Source: Myroides phaeus
GTDB lineage: Bacteria > Bacteroidota > Bacteroidia > Flavobacteriales > Flavobacteriaceae
Direction: 5' to 3'
Assembly: GCF_900099675.1 (NCBI RefSeq)
Contig: NZ_FNDQ01000025.1
Coordinates: forward strand, 1 to 35,941
DNA length: 35,941 nucleotides
This document shows, one piece after another, positions 1 to 8,619 of this stretch. The notes under the pieces are model-generated. The model had not been told where the DNA came from, ran no database searches, and worked only from the letters and a program-made list of their open reading frames with translations. Within the stretch, counting starts at the first letter, position 1, and every line of letters starts with the position of its first letter. A program made the position numbers and the translations under genes.

Positions 1-94
1 AAAGTATAATCTCGTTGACTACGCTTTTCCCTTGTGTTTTCTGTCTCTTTCATAAATAAGTCTATTTTGTGTAAACCTATTTTAGGACGGGACA
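1..94 (+). mobile_element. Probable right end of an IS3-like insertion sequence (partial)
   Basis: Bases 69-94 (GTGTAAACCTATTTTAGG, then ACGGGACA) have the look of the terminal inverted repeat of IS3-family elements in Bacteroidota, including the terminal CA at 93-94. The segment carries no readable gene, has stops in all forward frames, and is followed immediately by a coding frame that starts in mid-repeat. I infer that the window opens in the last bases of an IS inserted into the giant gene, with any target duplication starting at 95. The transposase and the left end lie outside the window. Recognition is from memory of such ends, so the family assignment is tentative. Confidence 0.5.
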
Positions 95-3000
95 CCTTCT
101 AAATTAAAAGCTGATAAAGCTGATGTAGGTAAAGTGTTGATGGTTGATAAGGATGGAGATGTATACTATGCAGTAATTTTACAAGAGAATGCTAAAAATG
201 AGAGTATTGCTGTTGAAAGTAAAGATGGAAAATTAGATGCCTCAAGTGTATTATTTATAACAGATTCAGATGGTGATAGAATCGATATCGCTTTATCTGA
301 ATTAAATATTGTTTCAACATTAAAGGATATTGGTGAAGGCAAATTTGAATATGTTGATGAAAAAGGAGATGTAGTTGTTGTTGATATTCCAGAGTCAGTT
401 GTAAACAATATTGATACTATTTTAAAGGTAACAGAAGTACAAGATAGTATTTATAATACTATAGCTACTAAAGGTCAAAAGATTAATACAGATAGTATTA
501 TAGCGGTTAAAAATGGAGATAAAGCTGTACTATCTGAAATAACTTTATCTATAAACGACCACAGTATTACAAAAGATAAATTAATTGCTACTGTAGCTGA
601 TGCTGGAAAAGCATTAGTAGTTAATGATGAAGGGAAATTACACTATGCCATTTTAGATGGTAAAAATACAGTAATTAGCACTTTTGTTGTTGACGGTGAT
701 AATTTAACGATAACGGATTCGGAAGATGATTCGTTCCCAGTGCCTTTAAGTGATATTAATATAGATACATATATTGATAATAATGGCAAAGGAAATTATA
801 CTTATTATAATGAAGCAAAGACTCCATATGTAATTGAAGTTGTAACAGATGTTGTTAATAATATCCAAACAATCTTAGGAGATAAAACTGTACAAGAAAA
901 CATCTATAATACAGTTGCTTCTCAAGGTAGAAAGTTATCGAGTAATAACAATATTATTGAGGTGTCTGGAGGAGAAAATGCTGTATTAAATAATGTGATT
1001 TTATCCGTAAAAGACAAGAGTATTACAAAGGATAAACTGATTGCAACTATTGCTGATGCAGGAAAAGTATTAATGGTTGATGATAAGGGAGAGTTTTACT
1101 ACGCTAAAATAGCAGATGAGAATACTAAAAACAAGGCATTTGCTGTAACTAAAATAGGAGGAGAACTAAATAAGAATAGCGAATTTTCATTAGAAGATAC
1201 AGATAAACACAAAGTAAACATTAAGCTATCTGAATTAAATATTGTTACTACGCTTGTTAAAGGTGGTGATGGGAAATATACATATACAGACGAACAAGGT
1301 GTTACTTCAACTATTGATATTCCAGCTGATGTTATTGAAAATATAACAACTATTTTAGGTAATGAAATAGTTCAGAATAGTATTTATAATACGGTCGCTA
1401 ACCAAGGAAAAGAGCTTAAAACAGATGCTTCTTTAAAAGTAGAAGGTGTTGCAAATAAGGCTTTGTTGTCAGAACTTACTATTAAAGTTGATACAGGAGG
1501 AATAAAGAACGAACATATTGCAAATAGAGCTGTAACTCAGGACAAAATCAGTGCTATTGGAGCAGTAAATGGAGCAATATTAGTTTCTGAAGGAGGAATA
1601 GACAACGCAATGGCTAAGTTTGAAAGTGCAGAAACAGTGGTTAGTAGAGTGGCTAAAGGTGATATAGTTGAGAGTGAAAGTATTGCTGTTGAAGGAGGTA
1701 AAGATGTTCTTTTTGGACAGGCATCCAAAGATGCTAAGTTGAGCTTGAAATCAGGAGGAGTTAAGAATGAACACCTTGCTGATAAAAGTGTGACGAAAGA
1801 AAAAATAGATTCTAAAGATGCTGGGAAAAATACTGTTCTTACAGCAGATGGTAATGGAAATGTTACGTATCAAGCTGTTACGAGTGATATGATTTCTACT
1901 GCTGAAAAACTTTCAACAACGGGACCTATTAAGGTTAGTAATGAAGATAACAAAGCAACTTTACAACCAATTACTGTTTCTTTAGAAAAAGGAGGAATAA
2001 CAAATGAATATATTGGTAATAAATCTGTTACCGCAGATAAGATTAGCTCTAAAGTAGTTACAGGAAATGCTAAAAAAGGAGAGGTACTTTCGGCAGATGG
2101 AGATGGAAATGTAATTTATTCTCCAATTGAAAAAATAATTGCACCGAAAGCGGGTAATTTACAATCAGACGGAATTATTAGCATATCTGGGAAAACTGAG
2201 GCGCTTGGTGATTCTAATGGAGAGAAAGCTGTTTTAAAAGATATTTATTTAGCAATTACAGACAAGGGTATTACTACTGAAAAGTTAGCTGATAAAGCTG
2301 TTACAACAGTACAATTAAATGCAGAGGGAGCTAGTAAAAACAGTGTTTTGACAGTTGTAGAGGGTGATAAAGTAGCTTATCAAGCAATTACGGGAGATAT
2401 GATTACAACAGCTGGAGAAATCAAAACAGATGGTATCGTAAGTGTTGATAACGGTGCTAATAAAGTACTTTCTGATGTTACATTAGGTATTACTGATAAA
2501 ACTGTTACAGCTACTAAATTAGTTGGACCAACAGGAACAGCTAATCTTGTAGCAACGACTGACGCGACAGGTACTGTAACTTATAAAGCAGTAACAAGTG
2601 ATATGGTTACTGGAGCAGGAAATATTACAACAGATAATGTTGTTACTGTTGTAAATGGTATAGGGAAAGTACTTTCTGATGTAGAGTTAGGTTTAGCTGA
2701 TACATCTATTACCACTGCAAAATTGGTTGATAAGGCTGTTACTACTGATAAAATTAGTTCGGTAGTTGCTGGGAAAACGGTTGCTGGTAATCAAGTGTTA
2801 ACTGCTGATGGACAAGGAGGAACTTATTACAAAGCAGTTGATACAATCTTTAACGAAAAGTCAGCAAAACTTTCTACTACAGGTCCTATTGTCGTAGATA
2901 AGACAGATAATAAAGCAACTTTACAACCAGTAAATATTTCTTTAGCTGATAAAGGTGTCACTAACAAATTTATTGGTGACAATGCTGTTACTACAGATAA

Positions 3001-6000
3001 GATTGGCTCTGGTACTGCTGCCGATAAGACTATTCTTACAGCAGATGGGCAAGGTAATGTAGCATATAAATCATTTGGGGAACTTCAGGAAACGGGTTCT
3101 TTAAAGGCAGATAACTCAATATCGGTAAGTAGTGATACTCAAAAAGCAATCTTAGGAAAAGACATTACTCTTAAAGTAAATGAAAGAGGAATTCAAACAG
3201 ACCATATTGACTTTAAAGCAGTAACTACTGATCGCATTAGTTCTAAAGACATTACCGCAACAACAGTTGCCAATTTTGCACAAGGCGATATTTTAACTGC
3301 AGATGGTAGTGGTGGTGTTGCTTTTCAGCCTGTTTCAAATGCTGTGAAATCTTCGATGAAAGGGGATATAGTAGGAAATGAAAGTATAGAAGTTGAAGGA
3401 GGAGAAAATGTTTTGTTTGGAGCTGACGATAAGAAAACGACATTAAGTTTAAAAACAGGAGGAGTTAAATCTGCTCATTTAGCAGCTGGAAGTGTTGTGG
3501 AATCAAAAATTGCAACTAGTGCAGTTACAGCTGATAAAGTAGCAAATCAAGCTGTAACCAATACAAAACTTTTTGGAGGAAACGTAGCAGGTGTAGATAA
3601 TCGCGTGGCAATTAGTGATGCTGATGGAAATGTTACTTACAAGCAGATTACAACAGATGTTATCTCTTCAAAAGGAAACTTGTCAGGAGATGCGATTATA
3701 ACGGTTGATAATGGAATAAATAAAACATTAGGCAATGTTAATTTAAGTGTTAAGGATAACTCAATTGAAGCATCTAAACTTAAATCAACTGGCGCTACAG
3801 TAGGAACTGTTGCTACAGCAGATGGAAATGGTAACGTTTCGTATCAGCCTATTACTTCTGCAAGTATCACAGGTAAAGGAAATATTACGACAGATGATGT
3901 TGTTACTGTTGAAAATGGCACAGGTACAGTGCTTTCTAACGTAAAGTTAGGCTTAGCTGATGCATCTATTACCTCTGCGAAATTGGCTAAGGATGCAGTT
4001 ATCACTGATAAAATAGTTAATAGTGCCGTTACCACTGCTAAAATAGGAGATAAAAATGTTACTATTGATAAATTAGGATCAGAAGAAGGAGAAGGTAAAA
4101 TTTTAGTAACAGATGGAAAAGGTGGCTTTGTTTATTCTACAGTAGCAGCAGAGCAAACGGAAGCTCACGATATAACGACAGATGGAATCATCGGTTTTGG
4201 AGATGGAAAAGATGGAAAAGGTGTAGTTCTTCAAGACATAAATCTTAAAATCAATGAATATTCAATTACTAAAAATAAGCTTAGTTCAAAAGAAGATAAT
4301 TCTGATGATTTTATAGGCAAGGATCATGTCCTTGTAACAAATGGAGCTGGAGGGTTTGATTATGTGAGTAAGGATGCTGTATTAGATGGTGGAAAAGATT
4401 TATTGTTGTCACCAGCATTACAGTTTACTAAAGGTAATGGTTTAAATATTGTTTTAGCAGAAGCAGAAATAGATGTTGCAAATCAAGGAATTACCACTAC
4501 TAAATTAGCTGATAAAGCTGTTACAACTGAGAAGATTAGCTCAGAAGGAGCTGTTGCAAATACTGTATTAACTGCAGATGGTAGCGGAAATGTTGCTTAT
4601 AAAGGAGTAGGTGAATTAGTATTCGATCAAGGTGAAAACTTAACAGCTGATGGTTCTATTTCGGTTACAGCAGATAATAAAGCTTTATTAAAAGCAACCG
4701 AAATTAAGATTGCAAATCAAGGTGTAGGCAATGAACACATCAAAGTAGGTGCGATAAAAACAGCTCAATTAGCTGATAATGTGGTTACAACTGCAAAGAT
4801 TAATCCAGAAGGAGCTGCTGAAAATACAGTGCTAACTGTGACAGCTGGAGATAAAGTTGCTTACAAGGGAATGGATGAATTAGTTTTCAATCAAGGAGAA
4901 GCATTATCTGGAAATGGAGCAATTGAAGTTAAAGATGGTGATAAATCATTATTAAAAACTGCATCTATTGATATTAAAAAAGAAGGAGTTCAAACAGAAC
5001 ACTTAAAAGATAAGGCGGTAACAGCAAGTAAAATTTCGTCTGGAGATGAAACTATCAATCACGTATTAATCTCTGATGGAGATGGAGGAGCGAAGTTTAC
5101 AGCAATAAACAACCTGATAAATGTAGATGGAAAGAACTTGTCTGAAACAGCAAATGGAGCTATTGAAATTACTGGTGGTACAAAAGCTGTTTTAAAAGAT
5201 GTGAGTATTGGTGTTAGAAATGGTGGTATTACAAATGCAAAAATAGCTGATAAGAATATTACTGCTACAAAGATGAATAGTGAAACATCTTCAATGGGGA
5301 CGGTACTAACCGCATTAGGAGACGGAGAAGCAAAGTATTTACCATTAAATACAAATGCAAAAACATTAGGTTCTGATGCTTCAATTATAGTTACTAACGG
5401 AGATCAATCAGTATTAAATGATGTAAAGATTGAAGTTGCCACTGCCGGAATTGAGAATAAGCATATTGCAGCAAGTGCAGTAAAAACGACTCAATTAGCT
5501 GATAAGGCAGTTACTGCAGCTAAGATTAGCTCTAAGAAAGGTGCAACTACAAATGAAGTTGCTAATACTGTATTAACTGCAGATGGTAGTGGAAATGTAG
5601 CGTACAAAGCTGTAAGTGAAATAATCACTAAAGGTGACTTGGGAAGTACAGACAGTACTATTAAAGTTACTAATGGCAATGGGGCTGTATTGACGAATGT
5701 TGATTTAGCAATTAATGATAGTTCTATTTTAGGGAAGCATATTGTTAATCAACAAGTAGATGCTACTAAATTAGGAGCACCTAAAACAGCAAATTTAATC
5801 CCTGTTTCTAATGTAGATGGAACAGTTGAATACAAGGCAATTAAGGCAGTTGTAGATAACAATGCTGAAGATTTAGTATTAGGAAATGCTTTAGAGTTTA
5901 ATGACAATACAACGGGTAAAAAAGCTGTAAATAGCGCAGTCAATATCCAAGTTAAAGCAGAAGGAATAACAACAGATTTATTGGCAGGAAATGCGGTTAC

Positions 6001-7780
6001 AAATGGAAAATTAGCTGATAATGCTGTTTCAACGAGTAAGATTGTAACAAATGCAATTACTACAGATAAACTTGGAAATGCAGCTGTTACAAGTGAAAAA
6101 CTTGGTGAAAGTGCTGTATCAGAATCTAAGTTAGCGAATGGAGCAGTTACAAATACAAAACTTGCAACAAGAGCAGTAACGGTAGATAAGGTAAGTACTG
6201 TTTTACCAACTGGTAATGCAGCTACAGATGCTGTATTAAGTGCAGATGGGAAAGGTGGGGCAGTTTATAAAAGTTTGGGTACTCTTGTTGGAGATCACGG
6301 CCAAGATTTGAAAGCAGATGGTTCTATTGAAGTAGCTTCTGGTAATAAAGCTTTAATAAAAGAAACGGAAATTAAGATTGCTACAGAAGGAGTGGCAACA
6401 AAGCATTTGCAAAATAATTCTGTTACAAAAGAGAAAATTAGTTCTAAAGTAGGTGATGGTAATGCAGTTGCAAATACGGTACTTACTGCTAAAGGTGATG
6501 GCACTGTTAGTTATAAGGGAATGGATGAGTTGGTGTTTGATAATGGAAAAGCAGTTACAAGTACAGAAAACTCTATTAAAATAGAGAGTGGTGATAAAGC
6601 GGTATTAAAACCAATGAGACTTGATATTGCAAATAGTGGAATACAAGCAAAACACTTAGCTGAAAAATCTGTTACACCAGATAAAATTAATTCTACAGGC
6701 AAGCCAGAAAATCATTTTTTAGTGTCTGATGGAAATGGGGCTACTACTTTTAAAGATATTAATTCTATGTTAGAGTTGGGTGGAGCTGAATTATCTGGAT
6801 CTGGTGCTATTGAAGTAACAGACGGAGATCACGCTTTGTTAAATGCTGCTTCTATTGATGTTAGAGATGGGGGAATTACAACAGAAAAGATTGCTGATGG
6901 TGCTATAGTAAATGAAAAGATTGCGTATAAGACAATAGATCCTGATAAGATTCGTAGTGTAGAAAATGATTCTTTAGGGGTAATAAGAGCTGATGGAAAA
7001 GGTGGGGCAGTTTTTAAGAAAGGAAAAAAATTAAGTCTTGCACATCCTTTACAATTTGGAGAACTGGAAAGTAATCAGCATGTTTTACTTTCTCCTTTAT
7101 CTATAAAATTAGCACCATTGGGAATTACTTCTAATTTTATTGGATATAGAGCTGTTACATACGATAAAATTTCTTCAGGTGAATTTGCAAAAGGTACTTT
7201 CTTAATAGCCGATGGAAAAGGAGGCGCAGAATATGGGATACCAAAAGATTATGGTAAAGCATTAACATCATCTGATAATTCTATAGTAGTTGATAATGGA
7301 ATTTATGCATTAGTCGATCCAGCGTCAATTAAAATAGCAGACGGAGGGGTAAAAGAAAAACATATCGGAGAAAAAGAGATTCCTGACAGTAAAATTAGTT
7401 CAGTAAATAAAAATCAAGGTACTGTATTAGTAGCAGATGGAAAAGGTGGTGCATCATTTCAGGAATTAAAAGCAGCAATGCCTAAATTTTTCTATATGCC
7501 CTCAATTGTATTAGAAGTAAAAGCAAATGAGACAATCACTAAAGATATCTATGCTGATTATTTTAGACAATTCTCGGCACCAATGTTTTCAAGTGTTGGA
7601 ATAGATGGAAAATTACCAGTATTGCCTGCTAATGAATTAAATTACCATATTACTTATTACGATACTTCTGTATTTGAAATAGTATCATTAAGTAAAGAAG
7701 GTATATTGGTTTATAAAGTAAAAGGAGATGGAGTTGTAACAGGAAAAACATTTATGAATATTGTTTTAGAAGTGAAATAG
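95..7780 (+). CDS. Giant modular repeat protein, probably cell-surface; 5' end missing
   Basis: The frame is open from 86 to the stop at 7778-7780, giving about 2,560 residues. The first possible start (GTG at 134) lies inside a repeat module, with homologous residues already encoded from about 98, so the natural N-terminus and any signal peptide are missing. Two module types follow. Three long modules (about 150 residues each, roughly 98-1500) contain motifs such as SIYNT and ELNIVTTL. Then come about two dozen shorter modules of 65-110 residues with the pattern GITTxKLADKAVTTxKISS, NTVLTADGxGNVxYK and a following AVLxxVxLxI strand. The last 95 or so residues (from about 7,480; FFYMPSI, ELNYHITYYDTSVF) form a C-terminal domain that I recognise from other flavobacterial giant proteins of unknown function. 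The modules resemble phage-tail or adhesin repeats. No catalytic motif and no obvious T9SS sorting domain is visible. The role (adhesin or cell-surface filament) is inferred from architecture only. Confidence 0.8.
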   Translation, partial: PSKLKADKADVGKVLMVDKDGDVYYAVILQENAKNESIAVESKDGKLDASSVLFITDSDGDRIDIALSELNIVSTLKDIGEGKFEYVDEKGDVVVVDIPESVVNNIDTILKVTEVQDSIYNTIATKGQKINTDSIIAVKNGDKAVLSEITLSINDHSITKDKLIATVADAGKALVVNDEGKLHYAILDGKNTVISTFVVDGDNLTITDSEDDSFPVPLSDINIDTYIDNNGKGNYTYYNEAKTPYVIEVVTDVVNNIQTILGDKTVQENIYNTVASQGRKLSSNNNIIEVSGGENAVLNNVILSVKDKSITKDKLIATIADAGKVLMVDDKGEFYYAKIADENTKNKAFAVTKIGGELNKNSEFSLEDTDKHKVNIKLSELNIVTTLVKGGDGKYTYTDEQGVTSTIDIPADVIENITTILGNEIVQNSIYNTVANQGKELKTDASLKVEGVANKALLSELTIKVDTGGIKNEHIANRAVTQDKISAIGAVNGAILVSEGGIDNAMAKFESAETVVSRVAKGDIVESESIAVEGGKDVLFGQASKDAKLSLKSGGVKNEHLADKSVTKEKIDSKDAGKNTVLTADGNGNVTYQAVTSDMISTAEKLSTTGPIKVSNEDNKATLQPITVSLEKGGITNEYIGNKSVTADKISSKVVTGNAKKGEVLSADGDGNVIYSPIEKIIAPKAGNLQSDGIISISGKTEALGDSNGEKAVLKDIYLAITDKGITTEKLADKAVTTVQLNAEGASKNSVLTVVEGDKVAYQAITGDMITTAGEIKTDGIVSVDNGANKVLSDVTLGITDKTVTATKLVGPTGTANLVATTDATGTVTYKAVTSDMVTGAGNITTDNVVTVVNGIGKVLSDVELGLADTSITTAKLVDKAVTTDKISSVVAGKTVAGNQVLTADGQGGTYYKAVDTIFNEKSAKLSTTGPIVVDKTDNKATLQPVNISLADKGVTNKFIGDNAVTTDKIGSGTAADKTILTADGQGNVAYKSFGELQETGSLKADNSISVSSDTQKAILGKDITLKVNERGIQTDHIDFKAVTTDRISSKDITATTVANFAQGDILTADGSGGVAFQPVSNAVKSSMKGDIVGNESIEVEGGENVLFGADDKKTTLSLKTGGVKSAHLAAGSVVESKIATSAVTADKVANQAVTNTKLFGGNVAGVDNRVAISDADGNVTYKQITTDVISSKGNLSGDAIITVDNGINKTLGNVNLSVKDNSIEASKLKSTGATVGTVATADGNGNVSYQPITSASITGKGNITTDDVVTVENGTGTVLSNVKLGLADASITSAKLAKDAVITDKIVNSAVTTAKIGDKNVTIDKLGSEEGEGKILVTDGKGGFVYSTVAAEQTEAHDITTDGIIGFGDGKDGKGVVLQDINLKINEYSITKNKLSSKEDNSDDFIGKDHVLVTNGAGGFDYVSKDAVLDGGKDLLLSPALQFTKGNGLNIVLAEAEIDVANQGITTTKLADKAVTTEKISSEGAVANTVLTADGSGNVAYKGVGELVFDQGENLTADGSISVTADNKALLKATEIKIANQGVGNEHIKVGAIKTAQLADNVVTTAKINPEGAAENTVLTVTAGDKVAYKGMDELVFNQGEALSGNGAIEVKDGDKSLLKTASIDIKKEGVQTEHLKDKAVTASKISSGDETINHVLISDGDGGAKFTAINNLINVDGKNLSETANGAIEITGGTKAVLKDVSIGVRNGGITNAKIADKNITATKMNSETSSMGTVLTALGDGEAKYLPLNTNAKTLGSDASIIVTNGDQSVLNDVKIEVATAGIENKHIAASAVKTTQLADKAVTAAKISSKKGATTNEVANTVLTADGSGNVAYKAVSEIITKGDLGSTDSTIKVTNGNGAVLTNVDLAINDSSILGKHIVNQQVDATKLGAPKTANLIPVSNVDGTVEYKAIKAVVDNNAEDLVLGNALEFNDNTTGKKAVNSAVNIQVKAEGITTDLLAGNAVTNGKLADNAVSTSKIVTNAITTDKLGNAAVTSEKLGESAVSESKLANGAVTNTKLATRAVTVDKVSTVLPTGNAATDAVLSADGKGGAVYKSLGTLVGDHGQDLKADGSIEVASGNKALIKETEIKIATEGVATKHLQNNSVTKEKISSKVGDGNAVANTVLTAKGDGTVSYKGMDELVFDNGKAVTSTENSIKIESGDKAVLKPMRLDIANSGIQAKHLAEKSVTPDKINSTGKPENHFLVSDGNGATTFKDINSMLELGGAELSGSGAIEVTDGDHALLNAASIDVRDGGITTEKIADGAIVNEKIAYKTIDPDKIRSVENDSLGVIRADGKGGAVFKKGKKLSLAHPLQFGELESNQHVLLSPLSIKLAPLGITSNFIGYRAVTYDKISSGEFAKGTFLIADGKGGAEYGIPKDYGKALTSSDNSIVVDNGIYALVDPASIKIADGGVKEKHIGEKEIPDSKISSVNKNQGTVLVADGKGGASFQELKAAMPKFFYMPSIVLEVKANETITKDIYADYFRQFSAPMFSSVGIDGKLPVLPANELNYHITYYDTSVFEIVSLSKEGILVYKVKGDGVVTGKTFMNIVLEVK

Positions 7781-7803
7781 GAATTTATTAATAAGTGAAT
7801 TTT

Positions 7804-7837
7804 AAAAGGACAGGTAGAAATGCTTGTCCTTTTTTTT
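7804..7837 (+). terminator. Rho-independent terminator of the giant gene
   Basis: A 9-bp stem (AAAAGGACA at 7804-7812 with TGTCCTTTT at 7825-7833) and a 12-base loop run into a T tract, 24 bases after the stop codon. Confidence 0.85.
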
Positions 7838-7938
7838 ATAAAATAATGAGCAGTTTGTATTTTTTGTCAATTAAAGCGTTTTGTAAGAATTGGAACCAAG
7901 TGTCTTTTGTTACTTGTTTCGGTAAAGTAGTATAGTTG

Positions 7939-7986
7939 TTCGGGACTTGTTCGGAAAAAGGCCCATTTTTCCGAACAAGTCCCGAA
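7939..7986. repeat. Perfect 21-bp inverted repeat with 6-base loop
   Basis: The left arm 7939-7959 (TTCGGGACTTG...) is the exact reverse complement of the right arm 7966-7986; the loop is GGCCCA (7960-7965). G-U pairs could lengthen the RNA stem outwards by several pairs (7935-7938 with 7987-7990). The arms are more GC-rich than the surrounding AT-rich spacer. It is not followed by a T tract and lies about 100 bases past a good terminator, so it is unlikely to be a simple terminator. It may be a dispersed intergenic repeat or a structured RNA. Confidence 0.85.
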
Positions 7987-8144
7987 TAGTTCCCGAATAA
8001 TTATCAATTAATTATTTTATAAAGTATGAATAGCTATTTCAAAGGTTAAGAATTGTGAAAATAACCCAATAAAGAATATTTAAAGATTACCCTTGATTTT
8101 TTGTGCTTTAAAGAAGATTTATTTCTGCTGTAAAATTATAATTT

Positions 8145-8152
8145 TATTTTTG
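8145..8152 (+). promoter_or_regulatory. Candidate Bacteroidota -7 box (TATTTTTG)
   Basis: It matches TAnnTTTG and lies 56 bases before the small membrane-protein gene. No clear -33 TTG is present at the usual spacing, so support is modest. Confidence 0.4.
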
Positions 8153-8208
8153 TTTTAGAAATGAGATAGAAAAATATCACATAAGTTATTAGAACAAAAA
8201 AGGAGTCG

Positions 8209-8499
8209 ATGAATATTGTCTTGTGGATTATAGTTAGTATAGCGTTTTTAGGAAGTATATTAATGTTTATTCCTTCCATTATGAGCATAGGAGCTCCTGT
8301 ATTTAAAGCATCAAATAATAAACAGAAGGTACAATTTTTTGTATCCAGAACTTTTCTGTATTTAGTTTTAGCTTATCCGGTTGTTTTCTTTTTTAGCATC
8401 ATCAGTTACCGCTTTTTTGACGTAAGTGTATTGCCTTTTTTACTTGTTTATTTATCTATTGCATTACTCTTGTTTTTAGCTTGGCGTAAGTCCTCTTAG
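8209..8499 (+). CDS. Small membrane protein of unknown function
   Basis: This 96-residue protein is dominated by hydrophobic segments: about residues 3-24, about 46-67 and about 72-91. The short loops are polar or basic (SNNKQKVQFFVSR, then a C-terminal RKSS). The start is supported by an unusually good ribosome-binding site for this phylum, AAAAAAGGAG, 4 bases before ATG. It has three probable membrane helices and no recognisable catalytic or transport motif. It stands alone between the hairpin spacer and the dehydrogenase operon, 120 bases before the latter and in the same direction. I do not recognise the family. The function is unknown; the existence of the gene is fairly secure from its start site and composition. 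Confidence 0.75.
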   Translation: MNIVLWIIVSIAFLGSILMFIPSIMSIGAPVFKASNNKQKVQFFVSRTFLYLVLAYPVVFFFSIISYRFFDVSVLPFLLVYLSIALLLFLAWRKSS

Positions 8500-8619
8500 A
8501 ATATAAAGGATGTTTGAAAATAAAATAGAGAATCTTTTATGTCAAATTGGAGGTAAAAAGAAGGTGGTAATGTTTTTTAATACGCAAATATTCTTATTTT
8601 AGTTTCTTTAAAACCAACC

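Larger units (their letters stand above)
7838..8208. other. Intergenic spacer with hairpin and promoter
   Basis: With the terminator above, the gap between genes is 428 bases. I see no credible ORF. It holds a perfect 21-bp inverted repeat (7939-7986), a partial third copy of the arm sequence (TTCCCGAATAA at 7990-8000), and a TATTTTTG -7 box at 8145-8152. Confidence 0.6.

Noticed and set aside
134..136. GTG at 134 as the true start of the giant protein
   Set aside because: It falls in the middle of a repeat module; homologous residues are encoded upstream to about 98 and no ribosome-binding site precedes it.
166..6702. Several minus-strand open frames opposite the giant repeat gene
   Set aside because: They are serine- and threonine-rich antisense readings produced by the regular codon pattern of the repeats.
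98..7490. CRISPR array or DNA-level tandem repeat in the giant gene
   Set aside because: The repetition is at protein level with diverged codons and module lengths; there are no short identical repeats with unique spacers and no cas genes.
7939..7986. The 21-bp inverted repeat as a terminator
   Set aside because: It has no following T tract on the plus strand and a proper terminator lies at 7804-7837.
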